Translations under genes and position numbers: made by a program
Assembly (NCBI RefSeq): GCF_019733395.1
Contig: NZ_JAIHOO010000001.1
Span: forward strand, 3,968,501 to 4,032,500
Direction of reading: 5' to 3'
Source: Lysobacter sp. BMK333-48F3
GTDB taxonomy: Bacteria > Pseudomonadota > Gammaproteobacteria > Xanthomonadales > Xanthomonadaceae
Length of the DNA stretch: 64,000 nucleotides
Notes under the pieces: model-generated
Told to the model about the DNA's origin: nothing
Seen by the model: only the letters and a program-made list of their open reading frames with translations
The model's database searches: none
Shown here: positions 34,836-43,374 of the stretch, piece after piece
Layout of the letters: each line of letters opens with the position of its first letter
How positions within the stretch are numbered: position 1 is the first letter of the stretch

Positions 34836-34862
34836 AGCCGGAGACACCGGCTTGCGGCCAAG

Positions 34863-34887
34863 TCCGGCAAAACAAGGGTTTGCCGGA
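34863..34887. repeat. Hairpin with 9 bp arms
   Basis: Arms TCCGGCAAA and TTTGCCGGA pair exactly around a 7 nt loop (ACAAGGG). There is no T-run, so it is not a standard terminator. Role unknown. Confidence 0.55.
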
Positions 34888-34966
34888 ACTCGTCGTTCCG
34901 GACCGAGACCTAGCACACGGGTATTGCTGCGCCGCGTCATGCAAGGTCCGAGTCGGTTGTGGTTAA

Positions 34967-34982
34967 TTTAGATCGATCCAAT
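34967..34982 (+). promoter_or_regulatory. Operator-like palindrome, copy 1
   Basis: TTTAGATCGATCCAAT is a near-perfect palindrome centred on C-G (TTTRGATC|GATCYAAA), the symmetry used by LacI-type regulators. The same 15 bases, TTTAGATCGATCCAA, occur upstream of the second receptor at 43242. It lies 155 bp before the first receptor's ATG. Confidence 0.65.
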
Positions 34983-35043
34983 TTGGGGGTTGGGTCTGCC
35001 GCTTCGGGTGCGCTCCGGATTCCTGTACCCGTAGAGGCCGGAA

Positions 35044-35060
35044 TTTAGATCGATAGAAAA
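35044..35060 (+). promoter_or_regulatory. Operator-like palindrome, copy 2 (half-conserved)
   Basis: TTTAGATCGATAGAAAA keeps the left half of the palindrome and a changed right half. It lies about 77 bp downstream of copy 1 and 63 bp before the receptor start, so the two could hold a dimer pair or loop. Confidence 0.55.
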
Positions 35061-35122
35061 GCAGTCCGGGGCCAGGGACGGTCGCCTTTGCAGTCCACTT
35101 TCTCTCTTGGGGAGCACCGCGT

Positions 35123-37999
35123 ATGAGCCATTCCACCTTGCGACGCAGCGCGCTGACCGGCGCTTTGCTGTCGATCCTGTTCGCGCCCGTCCTCGCGCAA
35201 GCCCAGACGGGCGAAGCCGCCGATGCCGGCGCGCAAGCGAGCAAGCCTACCGAAATCGACAAGGTCACCGTGACCGGCTCGCGCATCAAGCGCGCCGAGA
35301 TCGAAGGCCCGGCGCCGGTGTTCACCATCACCGCCGCGCAGATCGAGAAGGAAGGCTTCACCACCGTCTACGACGCGCTGACCACGCTGACCGAAGCGAT
35401 GGGCACGGTCGAGTCCGACATCGCCTGGGGCCAGCACACCGTCAACGCCAGCCCGCTCAACCTGCGCAACATGGGCCCGGGCCGCAGCCTGCTGCTGATC
35501 AACGGCCGCCGCGTGGTCGACTACCCGCTGCCGTACCAGGGCAAGAGCAACTTCGCCAACTACAACAACATCCCGACCGCGATCGTCGAGCGGATCGAAG
35601 TGCTGGCCAGCGGCGCTTCGGCGATCTACGGCTCCGACGCGGTCGCGGGCGTGATCAACGTGATCTTGAAGAAGGAATTCCAGGGCGACCAGGTCAAGCT
35701 GCGCGGCGGCACCTCGACCCGCGGCGGCCGCGACCAGATGGACCTGTCCTGGGCCGGCGGCCGCAGCGGCGACAACTGGAACGTGACCTACTCGCTGCAG
35801 TGGTTCCACCGCGAGGCGCTGCCGGCGGGCGAGCGTCCGTTCATGGATTCGGACTTCGACGCGCCGCCGCAATCGCTGAACCCGCAGGACCGCAAGGTCG
35901 GCATCCTGCCCTCGGTCGGCATCCGCATGTTCAACGCCGGCACCGGCCAGCGCATGATGCCGCCGGCCGGCGCCTGCGATCAGTACAACGGCGAATTCTT
36001 CCTGCAGAACCGCCGCACTTACAACCGCAACGCCAACACCATCAGCAACACCGGCTGGCAGTGCGGCCAGAACGCGGCCTACCAGCACTGGACCCTGCGC
36101 AACGGCAGCGACGACAAGTCGGGTTACGTCTACGGCAACTACGACTTCGAAAACGGCCTGCAGGGCTGGGCCAGCATCGGCGTGTGGAGCTCGCGCGGCG
36201 AGAACATGACCTTCATGCCGGCGTGGAGCTCCAACGGCACCTATCGCGACGTCGGCCTCAACGCCGACCTCGACCTGGTCAAGCGCTTCACCCCGCAGGA
36301 AATCGGCGGCGCCGAGGGCGGCTACACCCATTCCGACGAACTGTCCTGGGACGTGTCGGCCGGCCTGCGCGGCCAGTTCGGCGATCGTTTCGACTGGGAT
36401 TTCAGCATCGGCCGCGCCGAATACCGGGTCGACGAGAAGTTCCCGGCGATCGTCTACGCCGACGCCGACCGCTACTTCCTCGGCCCGAACCGCGACCGCC
36501 TCGACCAGAGCCGGTTCTGGAACCCGATCTCGCCGCAGGACTACGCCTCGATCTCGACCCGCGGCAAGAACCGCGCCGAGTCCTGGCTGACCTCGGCCAA
36601 CTTCATCGTCAGCGGCGACCTGTTCGAAGGCTGGGCCGGCCCGATCGGCTTCGCCGCGCAGTTGGAAGCGGCCAAGCAGGGCTATCGCCTGGCGCCGGAC
36701 CCGAACACCCTGGGCGCCAATCCGAAGTACGACCAGACCGCCAACATCGACCTGGGCTCGGGCTCGCGCAACCACTACGCCGCCGGCGTCGAGTTCAAGA
36801 TCCCGCTGCTGGAGTCGCTGACCGCTTCGCTGGCCGCGCGCTACGACAAGTACGACGCGGTCTCCGGCGATGCCGCCACGACCTACAACGCCGGCCTGGA
36901 ATGGCGTCCGTTCAGCAACCTGCTGGTGCGCGGCACCTACGCCACCAGCTTCCGCGCCCCGGACATGCACTTCGTCTACGCGACCCCGAGCACCTCGGTG
37001 TCCGACCAGACCGACTACCTGAACTGCCTGCGCGCGGGCCAGCAGGGCAACTGCACCTGGGACGCCGGCTTCAAGGTCGAAGACGCCGAAATCTCGCGCC
37101 AGGGCACGCCCGACCTGAAGTACGAAACCGGCAACTCGTGGACCGCCGGCTTCGTCTGGGACATCGCCGAGGGCCTGTCGGTGTCGACCGACTACTGGCG
37201 CATCGAACTGGAGGACGAAATCGACGACGTCGGCGCCAACGACGTGCTGCTCGACGAAGCCTACTGCCTGACCGGCAAGACTCCGAGCGGCGAGCCGCGG
37301 GTCAGCGCGCCCAGCGGCGACCGCTGCAAGCTGCAGATCGGCCGGGTGACCCGCGCCGCCGATCCGGACGGCGCCGGCCCGCTGCTCGGCCAGGTTACCG
37401 AGATCCGCACCGGCCCGATCAACCGCGCCGCGCGCAACGTCGAAGGCGTTGACGCTTCGTTGAAGTACCGCCTGCCGACCCAGCGCTGGGGCGATTTCAC
37501 CTTCGGCCTGAACTACACCAACCTGCTCAAGCTCGAGACCCGCACCGACTCCAGCGAGGAGATGCAGGACAAGCGCAACGACGAACCGCGCAGCAAGTTC
37601 CGCGGCAGCGTCAACTGGCAGCGCGACAAGTGGAACGCGACCGTCTACGCCGACCGCGTCGGCAGCGTGCCGAGCGTGCGCTTCAACGGCTGCCTGCCGT
37701 TCGCCGACGGCTACGTGCCCAGCTCGGACAACTGCCTGGACAACGACGCCGCCAGCCCGACCTTCGGCCAGAGCACCAAGAAGTACTACGGCCGGGTCGG
37801 ACCGGCGATCACCTGGAATGTCAGCGCGGGCTACCAGCTGACCGAAAAGGCGCGCGTCAACGTCTACGTCAGCAATCTGTTCGACCGGGTCAACGAAGAC
37901 AAGGACCCGTACAAGAAGGACTTCGCCTTCATCGCCGACCGCATCTTCAGCCCGGTCGGCCGCGAGTTCGCGATCGAGTACGTGCTGGACTTCAACTGA
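35123..37999 (+). CDS. TonB-dependent outer-membrane receptor, N-glycan locus, copy 1
   Basis: This 958-residue protein is a TonB-dependent receptor for large nutrients. A signal peptide (MSHSTLRRSALTGALLSILF, cleavage after AQA) is followed by the TonB-box/plug start IDKVTVTGSRIKRAEIEGPAPV at about residues 48-69. The plug contains GRSLLLINGRRV, IVERIEVLASGASAIYGSDAVAGVINVIL and the barrel has the receptor segment SFRAPDMHF. The C-terminus ends ...AIEYVLDFN, with phenylalanine next to last. GGGGAG lies 8 nt before the ATG. It is followed after 98 bp by a GH92 mannosidase gene, and has two operator-like sites upstream. Uptake of mannose-containing oligosaccharides is inferred from context. 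It is clearly paralogous to the 43375-46275 product. Confidence 0.95.
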   Translation: MSHSTLRRSALTGALLSILFAPVLAQAQTGEAADAGAQASKPTEIDKVTVTGSRIKRAEIEGPAPVFTITAAQIEKEGFTTVYDALTTLTEAMGTVESDIAWGQHTVNASPLNLRNMGPGRSLLLINGRRVVDYPLPYQGKSNFANYNNIPTAIVERIEVLASGASAIYGSDAVAGVINVILKKEFQGDQVKLRGGTSTRGGRDQMDLSWAGGRSGDNWNVTYSLQWFHREALPAGERPFMDSDFDAPPQSLNPQDRKVGILPSVGIRMFNAGTGQRMMPPAGACDQYNGEFFLQNRRTYNRNANTISNTGWQCGQNAAYQHWTLRNGSDDKSGYVYGNYDFENGLQGWASIGVWSSRGENMTFMPAWSSNGTYRDVGLNADLDLVKRFTPQEIGGAEGGYTHSDELSWDVSAGLRGQFGDRFDWDFSIGRAEYRVDEKFPAIVYADADRYFLGPNRDRLDQSRFWNPISPQDYASISTRGKNRAESWLTSANFIVSGDLFEGWAGPIGFAAQLEAAKQGYRLAPDPNTLGANPKYDQTANIDLGSGSRNHYAAGVEFKIPLLESLTASLAARYDKYDAVSGDAATTYNAGLEWRPFSNLLVRGTYATSFRAPDMHFVYATPSTSVSDQTDYLNCLRAGQQGNCTWDAGFKVEDAEISRQGTPDLKYETGNSWTAGFVWDIAEGLSVSTDYWRIELEDEIDDVGANDVLLDEAYCLTGKTPSGEPRVSAPSGDRCKLQIGRVTRAADPDGAGPLLGQVTEIRTGPINRAARNVEGVDASLKYRLPTQRWGDFTFGLNYTNLLKLETRTDSSEEMQDKRNDEPRSKFRGSVNWQRDKWNATVYADRVGSVPSVRFNGCLPFADGYVPSSDNCLDNDAASPTFGQSTKKYYGRVGPAITWNVSAGYQLTEKARVNVYVSNLFDRVNEDKDPYKKDFAFIADRIFSPVGREFAIEYVLDFN

Positions 38000-38010
38000 T
38001 GCGGTAATGC

Positions 38011-38044
38011 CCGCCGCGGCGGCCCTGCGGGGCCGTCGCGGCGG
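38011..38044 (+). terminator. Strong hairpin between receptor and GH92 genes
   Basis: CCGCCGCGGCGGCCC pairs with GGGGCCGTCGCGGCGG around TGC, with one mismatch. No T-run follows directly, so it is more likely an mRNA-stabilising or attenuating element that lets the receptor be made in larger amounts than the downstream enzyme. Confidence 0.5.
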
Positions 38045-38097
38045 ATTCCTCATATTTTCCAACCGATGTTTCCAAGCGACGGCAGGGCGCAACCACG

Positions 38098-40587
38098 ATG
38101 ACTCGTACTCCGGTGAGGCAAGGGCAGGCTTCGGCTTTCGGCGACGGCGCGGCGACGCGGCGCAGGGGCGGAAACGGCAAGGCCTGGCTGACCGGAGCGA
38201 CCGCCTTGTCGCTGGCCCTGGCCGGCGCGGCCGCGCCGGCGGCCGATCCGGCGGCCGAGGTCAACACCTTCATCGGCAGCAAGGACGACGGCAACACCTT
38301 CCCCGGCGCCTCGGCGCCGTTCGGCCTGATCCAGGTCAGCCCGATCGGCGACCACTACAGCGGCTGGCGCTACGACGATCCCAAGATCCGCGGCTTCGGC
38401 CATTCCTTCCTGTCCGGCGCCGGTTGCTGGGAGCAGGGCGGCCAGTTGTCGGTGCTGCCGACCACCGGCCAGATCGGCCCGGGCCAGCGTTTCGACACCA
38501 AGAACCCCAAGGCCTTCGATCACAAGGCCTATGCCTCGGCCTATAGCCACGACGGCGAAGTCGGCCAGGCCGGCTACTACAAGGTGCGCCTGACCGGCGA
38601 GGCGGCCGGCCCGATCGAGGCCGAAGCCACCGCGCTGACCCGCGCCGCGGCCGAGCGCTACACCTTCCCGGCCGGCGCCGCGCAGGGCACGATCCTGGTC
38701 AACACCGGCCAGGCCAACGAACGCCATCTGGTGGTCGGCAGCAATATCGAAGTGGTCGGCGACCGCGCCATCGAAGGCAAGATCGTCACCAAGAGCTTCT
38801 GCGGCGGCCAGCAGTACACCACCTGGTTCCGGATGGAATTCGACCGCCCCTTCGCCAGCCATGGCGTGTGGGACGAAACCGGCGGCCATCCCGGCGGCCG
38901 GGTCAGCATGCAGGGCGACACCCGTCCGCACGGCGCCTGGTTCAGCTTCGACACCGCCAAGGGCAAGTCGGTGACCGCGCTGAGCGCGATCTCGCACGTC
39001 GATCTCGAAGGCGCACGCCGCAACCTGCGCGACGAAGCCAGCCGCGGCGGCAAGCCGCTGAGCTTCGAGGCGATGCGCAAGCAGGCCCAGGACGCCTGGC
39101 GCCAGGAACTGAATTCGGTGCGGGTCAAGGGCGGCAGCGGCGACGACCGCACCGTGTTCTATACCGCGCTGTATCACTCGCTGCTGCAGCCGTTGACCGG
39201 CAGCGACAGCGACGGCCGTTACCGCGGCTACGACACCGAGGTCCACAAGGCCGAGGGCTGGACCTACTACGAGTACTTCTCGCTCTGGGACACCTATCGC
39301 TCGCAGAACCAGCTGCTGGCGATGCTGCGCCCGCAACGCGCGCGCGACATCGCCCAGTCGGTGTTGAAGATCCACGAGCAGAACGGCTGGCTGCCGCGCT
39401 GGGGCTACGCCAATTACGACAGCAACGTCATGACCGGCGACCCGGCGACGCCGTTCCTGGTCGACCTGTGGCGCTTCGGCGCGCTCGAAGGCCGCGAACA
39501 GCAGGCCTACGCGGCGCTGCGCCAGAACGCCTGGGGCACGCCGTCGCCCTTGGTGCGCAGCCAGGGCCGCGCCGGCAATCCGAGTTATCTCAGCCGCGGT
39601 TTCGTCCAGTACGATCGCGCTTTCCCGGCCAAGAGCATGGACGTGGATCCGCACCACGGCGGCTCCTCGACCCTGGAGTACGCCCTGGCCGACTGCTCGC
39701 TGGCGCAGATGGCGCAGGCGCTGGGCAAGAGCGACGACGCGGCCGTGCTGCGCGAACGCGGCCGCAACTGGCGCAAGGTCTGGGACGCCGATGCGGCCGA
39801 CCCGGAGCTGGGCTTCCGCGGCTTCCCGCGTCCGCGCCTGGACGACGGCCGGTTCTACATCGAAGCCGACGGCGGCTACAGCCCGCGCTCGCACCACGGT
39901 TTCCACGAAGGCACCGCCTGGCAGTACCAGTGGCTAGTGCAGCAGGACGTGTCCGGCCTGGTCGCGGCGATGGGCGGCGCCGAGCAGACCGGCAAGCGTC
40001 TGGACGCGTTCTTCGCCTACGACCAATTGCAGGCCGATCCGCTCAATGCGGCGCGCAAACAGTGGGTGGTCGGGCCGTACAGCTACTACAACCAGTACCG
40101 CTACAACCCCAACAACGAGCCCGACCTGCACAGCCCGTGGATGTACACGCTGATCGGCCAGCCGTGGAAGACCGCGACCGTGCTGCGCTCGGCCCAGGCC
40201 TTGTTCACCAACGCGCCCAACGGGGTAACCGGCAACGACGACCTCGGCACCATGTCGGCCTGGTATCTGTTCAGCGCGATCGGCCTGTACCCGGCGGTGC
40301 CGGGCACCGGCGAACTGCTGTTGCACACGCCGCGCTTCGAGCAGGTCGAACTCGACTTGGGCAAGGGCAAGACCTTGCGCATCCAAGCGCCGGGCGCCGA
40401 CGGCCGCAGCGTGCAGTACGTGCAAGGCGCCAAGTTCGACGGTAAGGCCCAGGACAAGGTCTGGCTGGACTGGAGCGCGTTGCGCGGCGGCGGCACCCTG
40501 CGTTTCGATCTGGGCACCCAGCCGGCGCCGGCCTGGGGCACCCAGGCCGCGGCGCTGCCGGCCTCGGCCTGCGCGGCGCCGAACTGA
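38098..40587 (+). CDS. GH92 family alpha-mannosidase
   Basis: This 829-residue exported enzyme belongs to glycoside hydrolase family 92, calcium-dependent exo-alpha-mannosidases that trim N-glycan mannose. The N-terminus has a signal-like segment (ALSLALAGAAAPAAD). Family motifs are VNTFIGSKDDGNTFPGASAPFG, FGHSFLSGAGC, YYEYFSLWDTYRSQNQLL, DVDPHHGGSSTLEYALAD, HHGFHEGTAWQYQW (Glu604, general acid) and GNDDLGTMSAWYLFSAIGLYP (Asp714/Asp715, catalytic base), read in order. Length is typical. It lies between a receptor and a GH20 gene. Linkage preference (1,2, 1,3 or other) cannot be read from the sequence. Confidence 0.95.
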   Translation: MTRTPVRQGQASAFGDGAATRRRGGNGKAWLTGATALSLALAGAAAPAADPAAEVNTFIGSKDDGNTFPGASAPFGLIQVSPIGDHYSGWRYDDPKIRGFGHSFLSGAGCWEQGGQLSVLPTTGQIGPGQRFDTKNPKAFDHKAYASAYSHDGEVGQAGYYKVRLTGEAAGPIEAEATALTRAAAERYTFPAGAAQGTILVNTGQANERHLVVGSNIEVVGDRAIEGKIVTKSFCGGQQYTTWFRMEFDRPFASHGVWDETGGHPGGRVSMQGDTRPHGAWFSFDTAKGKSVTALSAISHVDLEGARRNLRDEASRGGKPLSFEAMRKQAQDAWRQELNSVRVKGGSGDDRTVFYTALYHSLLQPLTGSDSDGRYRGYDTEVHKAEGWTYYEYFSLWDTYRSQNQLLAMLRPQRARDIAQSVLKIHEQNGWLPRWGYANYDSNVMTGDPATPFLVDLWRFGALEGREQQAYAALRQNAWGTPSPLVRSQGRAGNPSYLSRGFVQYDRAFPAKSMDVDPHHGGSSTLEYALADCSLAQMAQALGKSDDAAVLRERGRNWRKVWDADAADPELGFRGFPRPRLDDGRFYIEADGGYSPRSHHGFHEGTAWQYQWLVQQDVSGLVAAMGGAEQTGKRLDAFFAYDQLQADPLNAARKQWVVGPYSYYNQYRYNPNNEPDLHSPWMYTLIGQPWKTATVLRSAQALFTNAPNGVTGNDDLGTMSAWYLFSAIGLYPAVPGTGELLLHTPRFEQVELDLGKGKTLRIQAPGADGRSVQYVQGAKFDGKAQDKVWLDWSALRGGGTLRFDLGTQPAPAWGTQAAALPASACAAPN

Positions 40588-40705
40588 GGCGCGGCCTGCG
40601 ATGAGGTCTCGGACCGCCGCCGCCATGTCGCCTTGCTCGCCGACGAGCGAGCGGGGCAGGGCGGACGGTTCCGGTCGAGCCGATCGCGCGCACGCGCTGC
40701 AGTCC

Positions 40706-40732
40706 CTGGATCCCCGCCTGCGCGGGGACGCC
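40706..40732. repeat. REP-like palindromic repeat, orientation 1
   Basis: CTGGATCCCCGCCTGCGCGG continues to GGACG: a palindrome CCCCGCCTGCGCGGGG flanked by CTGGAT. This is the reverse form of the well-known TCATTCCCGCG...GCGGGAA element of Xanthomonadaceae. Confidence 0.6.
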
Positions 40733-40770
40733 GCCGGGGAAGTCTTCAGGCGCCGGGACAGGCTCTCATG

Positions 40771-40800
40771 CCGTCATTCCCGCGCAAGCGGGAACCCAGG
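40771..40800. repeat. REP-like palindromic repeat, orientation 2
   Basis: CGTCATTCCCGCGCAAGCGG continues to GAACCCAG, the opposite orientation of the element at 40706. The pair sits in the 252 bp gap between GH92 and GH20 genes and could form a BIME-like hairpin pair in the mRNA. Confidence 0.65.
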
Positions 40801-40839
40801 GCTGCACCGCGACCTACCTGCATCGTCCGAGACTCGTCC

Positions 40840-43218
40840 ATGAAACGCACCCTGGCGAAACTGTCCCGCGCCCGCCTGTCCTGGCTGCTGTTCGGCTTGA
40901 TCGGCGCCGCCGCTCCTACCGCAAGCGCCGCCGATAGCGCCGTGCCGCAAGCGCCGGCGCCGGAGTTGGTGCCGCGCCCGGCGCAGGTGCGAGCGGGCGA
41001 GGGCGAGTTCGCGCTCGGTGCGGATACCACGATCTACGCCAACAACGCCGAAGCCCGCGCCGTCGCGCGTTTGTTGCGCGACGAACTCGCACTGCGCCAG
41101 GGCCTGACCCTGACCCTGCGCGACGGCGCGCCCAAGCGGCGCAAAGGCGAGGACGAAGCGTCGGCCTATGTGCAGTTGGTCGCCGAGCCCGCGGCCGGCG
41201 GCGATGCGCGCGCCGACGAACGCTATCGGCTCGACGTCAGCGAGCGGGGCATCCGTCTGGCCGGTCCGCCGGCGGGCTTGTTCTACGGCTACCAGACCCT
41301 GCGCCAGCTGTTGCCGGCCGCGCGCGTCGACGCGCCGTTGCGCCTGCGCTCGCTGAGCATCGAGGACGCGCCGCGCTTCGTCTATCGCGGCATGCACCTG
41401 GACGTCGGCCGGCATCTGTACCCGGTCGCCTTCCTCAAGCGCTACATCGACCTGATGGCGCAGTACAAGCTCAATACCTTCCACTGGCACCTGACCGAAG
41501 ACCAGGGCTGGCGGATCGAGATCAAGCGCTATCCCAAGCTGACCGCAGTCGGCGCCCAGCGCAAGGAAACCGTAGTCGGCCGCAACATCGACCCCTACGT
41601 CGGCGACGGCAAGCCCTACGGCGGTTTCTACACCCAGGACCAGGTGCGCGAGGTCGTGGCCTATGCGCGCGAACGCCATATCACGGTGATCCCGGAAATC
41701 GAAATGCCCGGGCATTCGCTGGCGGCATTGGCGGCGTATCCGGAACTGGCCTGCACGCCGGGCCCGTTCGAGGTCGGCACCAACTGGGGCGTGTACGACG
41801 ACATCTACTGCCCCAAGGAAGAAACCTTCAAGTTCCTGGAGAACGTGCTCGACGAAGTGGTCGCGCTGTTTCCGGCGCCGTACCTGCACATCGGCGGCGA
41901 CGAGGCGCCGAAGACCCGCTGGCAGGCCAGCGAAGTCGCGCAGGCGGTGATGCGCCGCGAAGGCCTCAGGGACGAACACGAGCTGCAGAGCTATTTCATC
42001 CGCCGGATGGAGAAGTTCCTGCACACCCGCGGCAAGCGCATCATCGGCTGGGACGAGATCCTCGAAGGCGGCCTGGCGCCGGACGCGACGGTGATGTCCT
42101 GGCGCGGCGAGGCCGGCGGGATCGCCGCCGCGCAGCAGGGCCACGACGTGATCATGAGCCCGACCCAGTGCTGTTATTTCGACTACGGCCAGGGGCCGGC
42201 GAAGTACGAGCAATGGAACCTCGGCGGCGAGCTGACCCTGGCCAAGGTCTACGGCTACGACCCGGTGCCGGCGGCGTTGAACGCGGCGCAGGCGCGGCAC
42301 GTGCTGGGCGTGCAGGGCAATGTCTGGACCGAACACCTCAAGACCGAGGCGATGGTCGAATACATGGTGTTCCCGCGCCTGCTGGCCCTGGCCGAAGTCG
42401 GCTGGACCCCGCAGGCCGGGCGCGACTACGCCGATTTCGAGCGCCGGCTGCGCGGCCAGTTTCCGCATCTGGACCGGCAGGGCGTCGGCTATCGGATTCC
42501 GGCGCCGCAGGGCCTGGCCGATGTGATGCGGGTGCAGGCGGCGGGCGAGGGCGAGGAGTACCGGCACCGTTTCGAACTGACTCCGGCGGTGCCCGGGGCG
42601 AAGATCCGCTACACCCTCGACGGCAGCGAGCCGGGCGCGCGATCGGCGCTGATCGACGGGCCGCTCGAGGTCGCGGTCGCGCTCGGCCGCAGCCGCACCC
42701 TGCGCACCGTCACCGAACTCGCCGACGGCCGCCGCAGTGGGGTGCACGAGGCGGTGCTGCGTTATCGAGAGTATCTGCCGGCGTCGCCGCTGCCGCAGGC
42801 CGCGCGCGCGGGGCTGGCGTATCGGCTGTACCAGGGCAGCTACGCCTCGCTGGACGAATTCGCCCGCGCCGGCGCGCCGGCGAAGCAGGGCGCGGCGAAC
42901 TCGCTGGACGTCGACGGCTACGGTCTGCAACGCCGCTACGGCCTGAGCTTCGATGGCTATGTCGAAGCGCCGGCGGACGGGGTGTACCGCTTCGCCTTGC
43001 AGGGCGACGACCGCTCGGCCTTGTACGTGGATGGAGAACCGGTGATCCGCAACGACAGCTACGACCAGACCCTGATCGGCGAAGTGCCGCTGAAACGCGG
43101 CTGGCATCGCCTGCGCCTGGATTGGTACCAGCGCGACGGCGGGCGCAGCCTGCGCCTGCAGTGGGCCGCGCCGGGCGCCGCGCTGCGCGATCTCGATCCG
43201 CAAGCCGCGCGGCACTGA
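40840..43218 (+). CDS. GH20 beta-N-acetylhexosaminidase with PA14 domain
   Basis: This 792-residue exported enzyme removes terminal beta-linked GlcNAc. A signal peptide (LSWLLFGLIGAAAPTASAAD) precedes the GH20b domain and the TIM barrel. Motifs include FVYRGMHLDVGRHLYPV, YKLNTFHWHLTEDQGWRIEI, PEIEMPGHSLAAL and YLHIGGDEAPKTRW with the catalytic Asp354-Glu355 pair. After the barrel a chitobiase C-terminal-like beta domain (IRYTLDGSEPG) is followed by a PA14-type domain (residues ~665-790: YRFALQGDDRSALYVDGEPV). I chose the ATG at 40840 for the signal peptide; the frame is open upstream through the repeat region. Together with GH92 and GH2 enzymes it would clear antennae and core GlcNAc. Confidence 0.94.
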   Translation: MKRTLAKLSRARLSWLLFGLIGAAAPTASAADSAVPQAPAPELVPRPAQVRAGEGEFALGADTTIYANNAEARAVARLLRDELALRQGLTLTLRDGAPKRRKGEDEASAYVQLVAEPAAGGDARADERYRLDVSERGIRLAGPPAGLFYGYQTLRQLLPAARVDAPLRLRSLSIEDAPRFVYRGMHLDVGRHLYPVAFLKRYIDLMAQYKLNTFHWHLTEDQGWRIEIKRYPKLTAVGAQRKETVVGRNIDPYVGDGKPYGGFYTQDQVREVVAYARERHITVIPEIEMPGHSLAALAAYPELACTPGPFEVGTNWGVYDDIYCPKEETFKFLENVLDEVVALFPAPYLHIGGDEAPKTRWQASEVAQAVMRREGLRDEHELQSYFIRRMEKFLHTRGKRIIGWDEILEGGLAPDATVMSWRGEAGGIAAAQQGHDVIMSPTQCCYFDYGQGPAKYEQWNLGGELTLAKVYGYDPVPAALNAAQARHVLGVQGNVWTEHLKTEAMVEYMVFPRLLALAEVGWTPQAGRDYADFERRLRGQFPHLDRQGVGYRIPAPQGLADVMRVQAAGEGEEYRHRFELTPAVPGAKIRYTLDGSEPGARSALIDGPLEVAVALGRSRTLRTVTELADGRRSGVHEAVLRYREYLPASPLPQAARAGLAYRLYQGSYASLDEFARAGAPAKQGAANSLDVDGYGLQRRYGLSFDGYVEAPADGVYRFALQGDDRSALYVDGEPVIRNDSYDQTLIGEVPLKRGWHRLRLDWYQRDGGRSLRLQWAAPGAALRDLDPQAARH

Positions 43219-43241
43219 TTCCGGTTTTTTTTCGACAGAAG

Positions 43242-43257
43242 TTTAGATCGATCCAAA
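43242..43257 (+). promoter_or_regulatory. Operator-like palindrome, copy 3
   Basis: TTTAGATCGATCCAAA repeats the element at 34967 and improves its symmetry (TTTAGATC|GATCCAAA). It lies 133 bp before the second receptor start and 24 bp after the GH20 stop. Shared sites suggest joint control of both receptor operons, likely by a LacI-type repressor encoded elsewhere. Confidence 0.65.
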
Positions 43258-43374
43258 AACAGGCCGGCGACAGAACCGGGACCGACACGCCACGAACCGC
43301 AACTGCACACCGCAACAGACCACACGAACGCAACCTTGGCCGGAGCCCGGCCGCGATTTGGGAGGGGTACGCAG

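Larger units (their letters stand above)
34711..35122. other. Intergenic region upstream of the first TonB-dependent receptor, rich in palindromes
   Basis: These 412 bp hold several symmetric elements and no gene I can support: a LacI-like site GTAAACGGTTAC (34792-34803), an exact 22 bp palindrome centred on GCCGGCCGGC (34814-34835), a hairpin with arms TCCGGCAAA/TTTGCCGGA (34863-34887) and two copies of the TTTAGATCGAT operator-like motif (34967 and 35044). Confidence 0.6.

Noticed and set aside
43336..43374. ATG start for the second receptor at 43336
   Set aside because: No ribosome site precedes it; GTG 43375 follows GGGAGG at the right distance.
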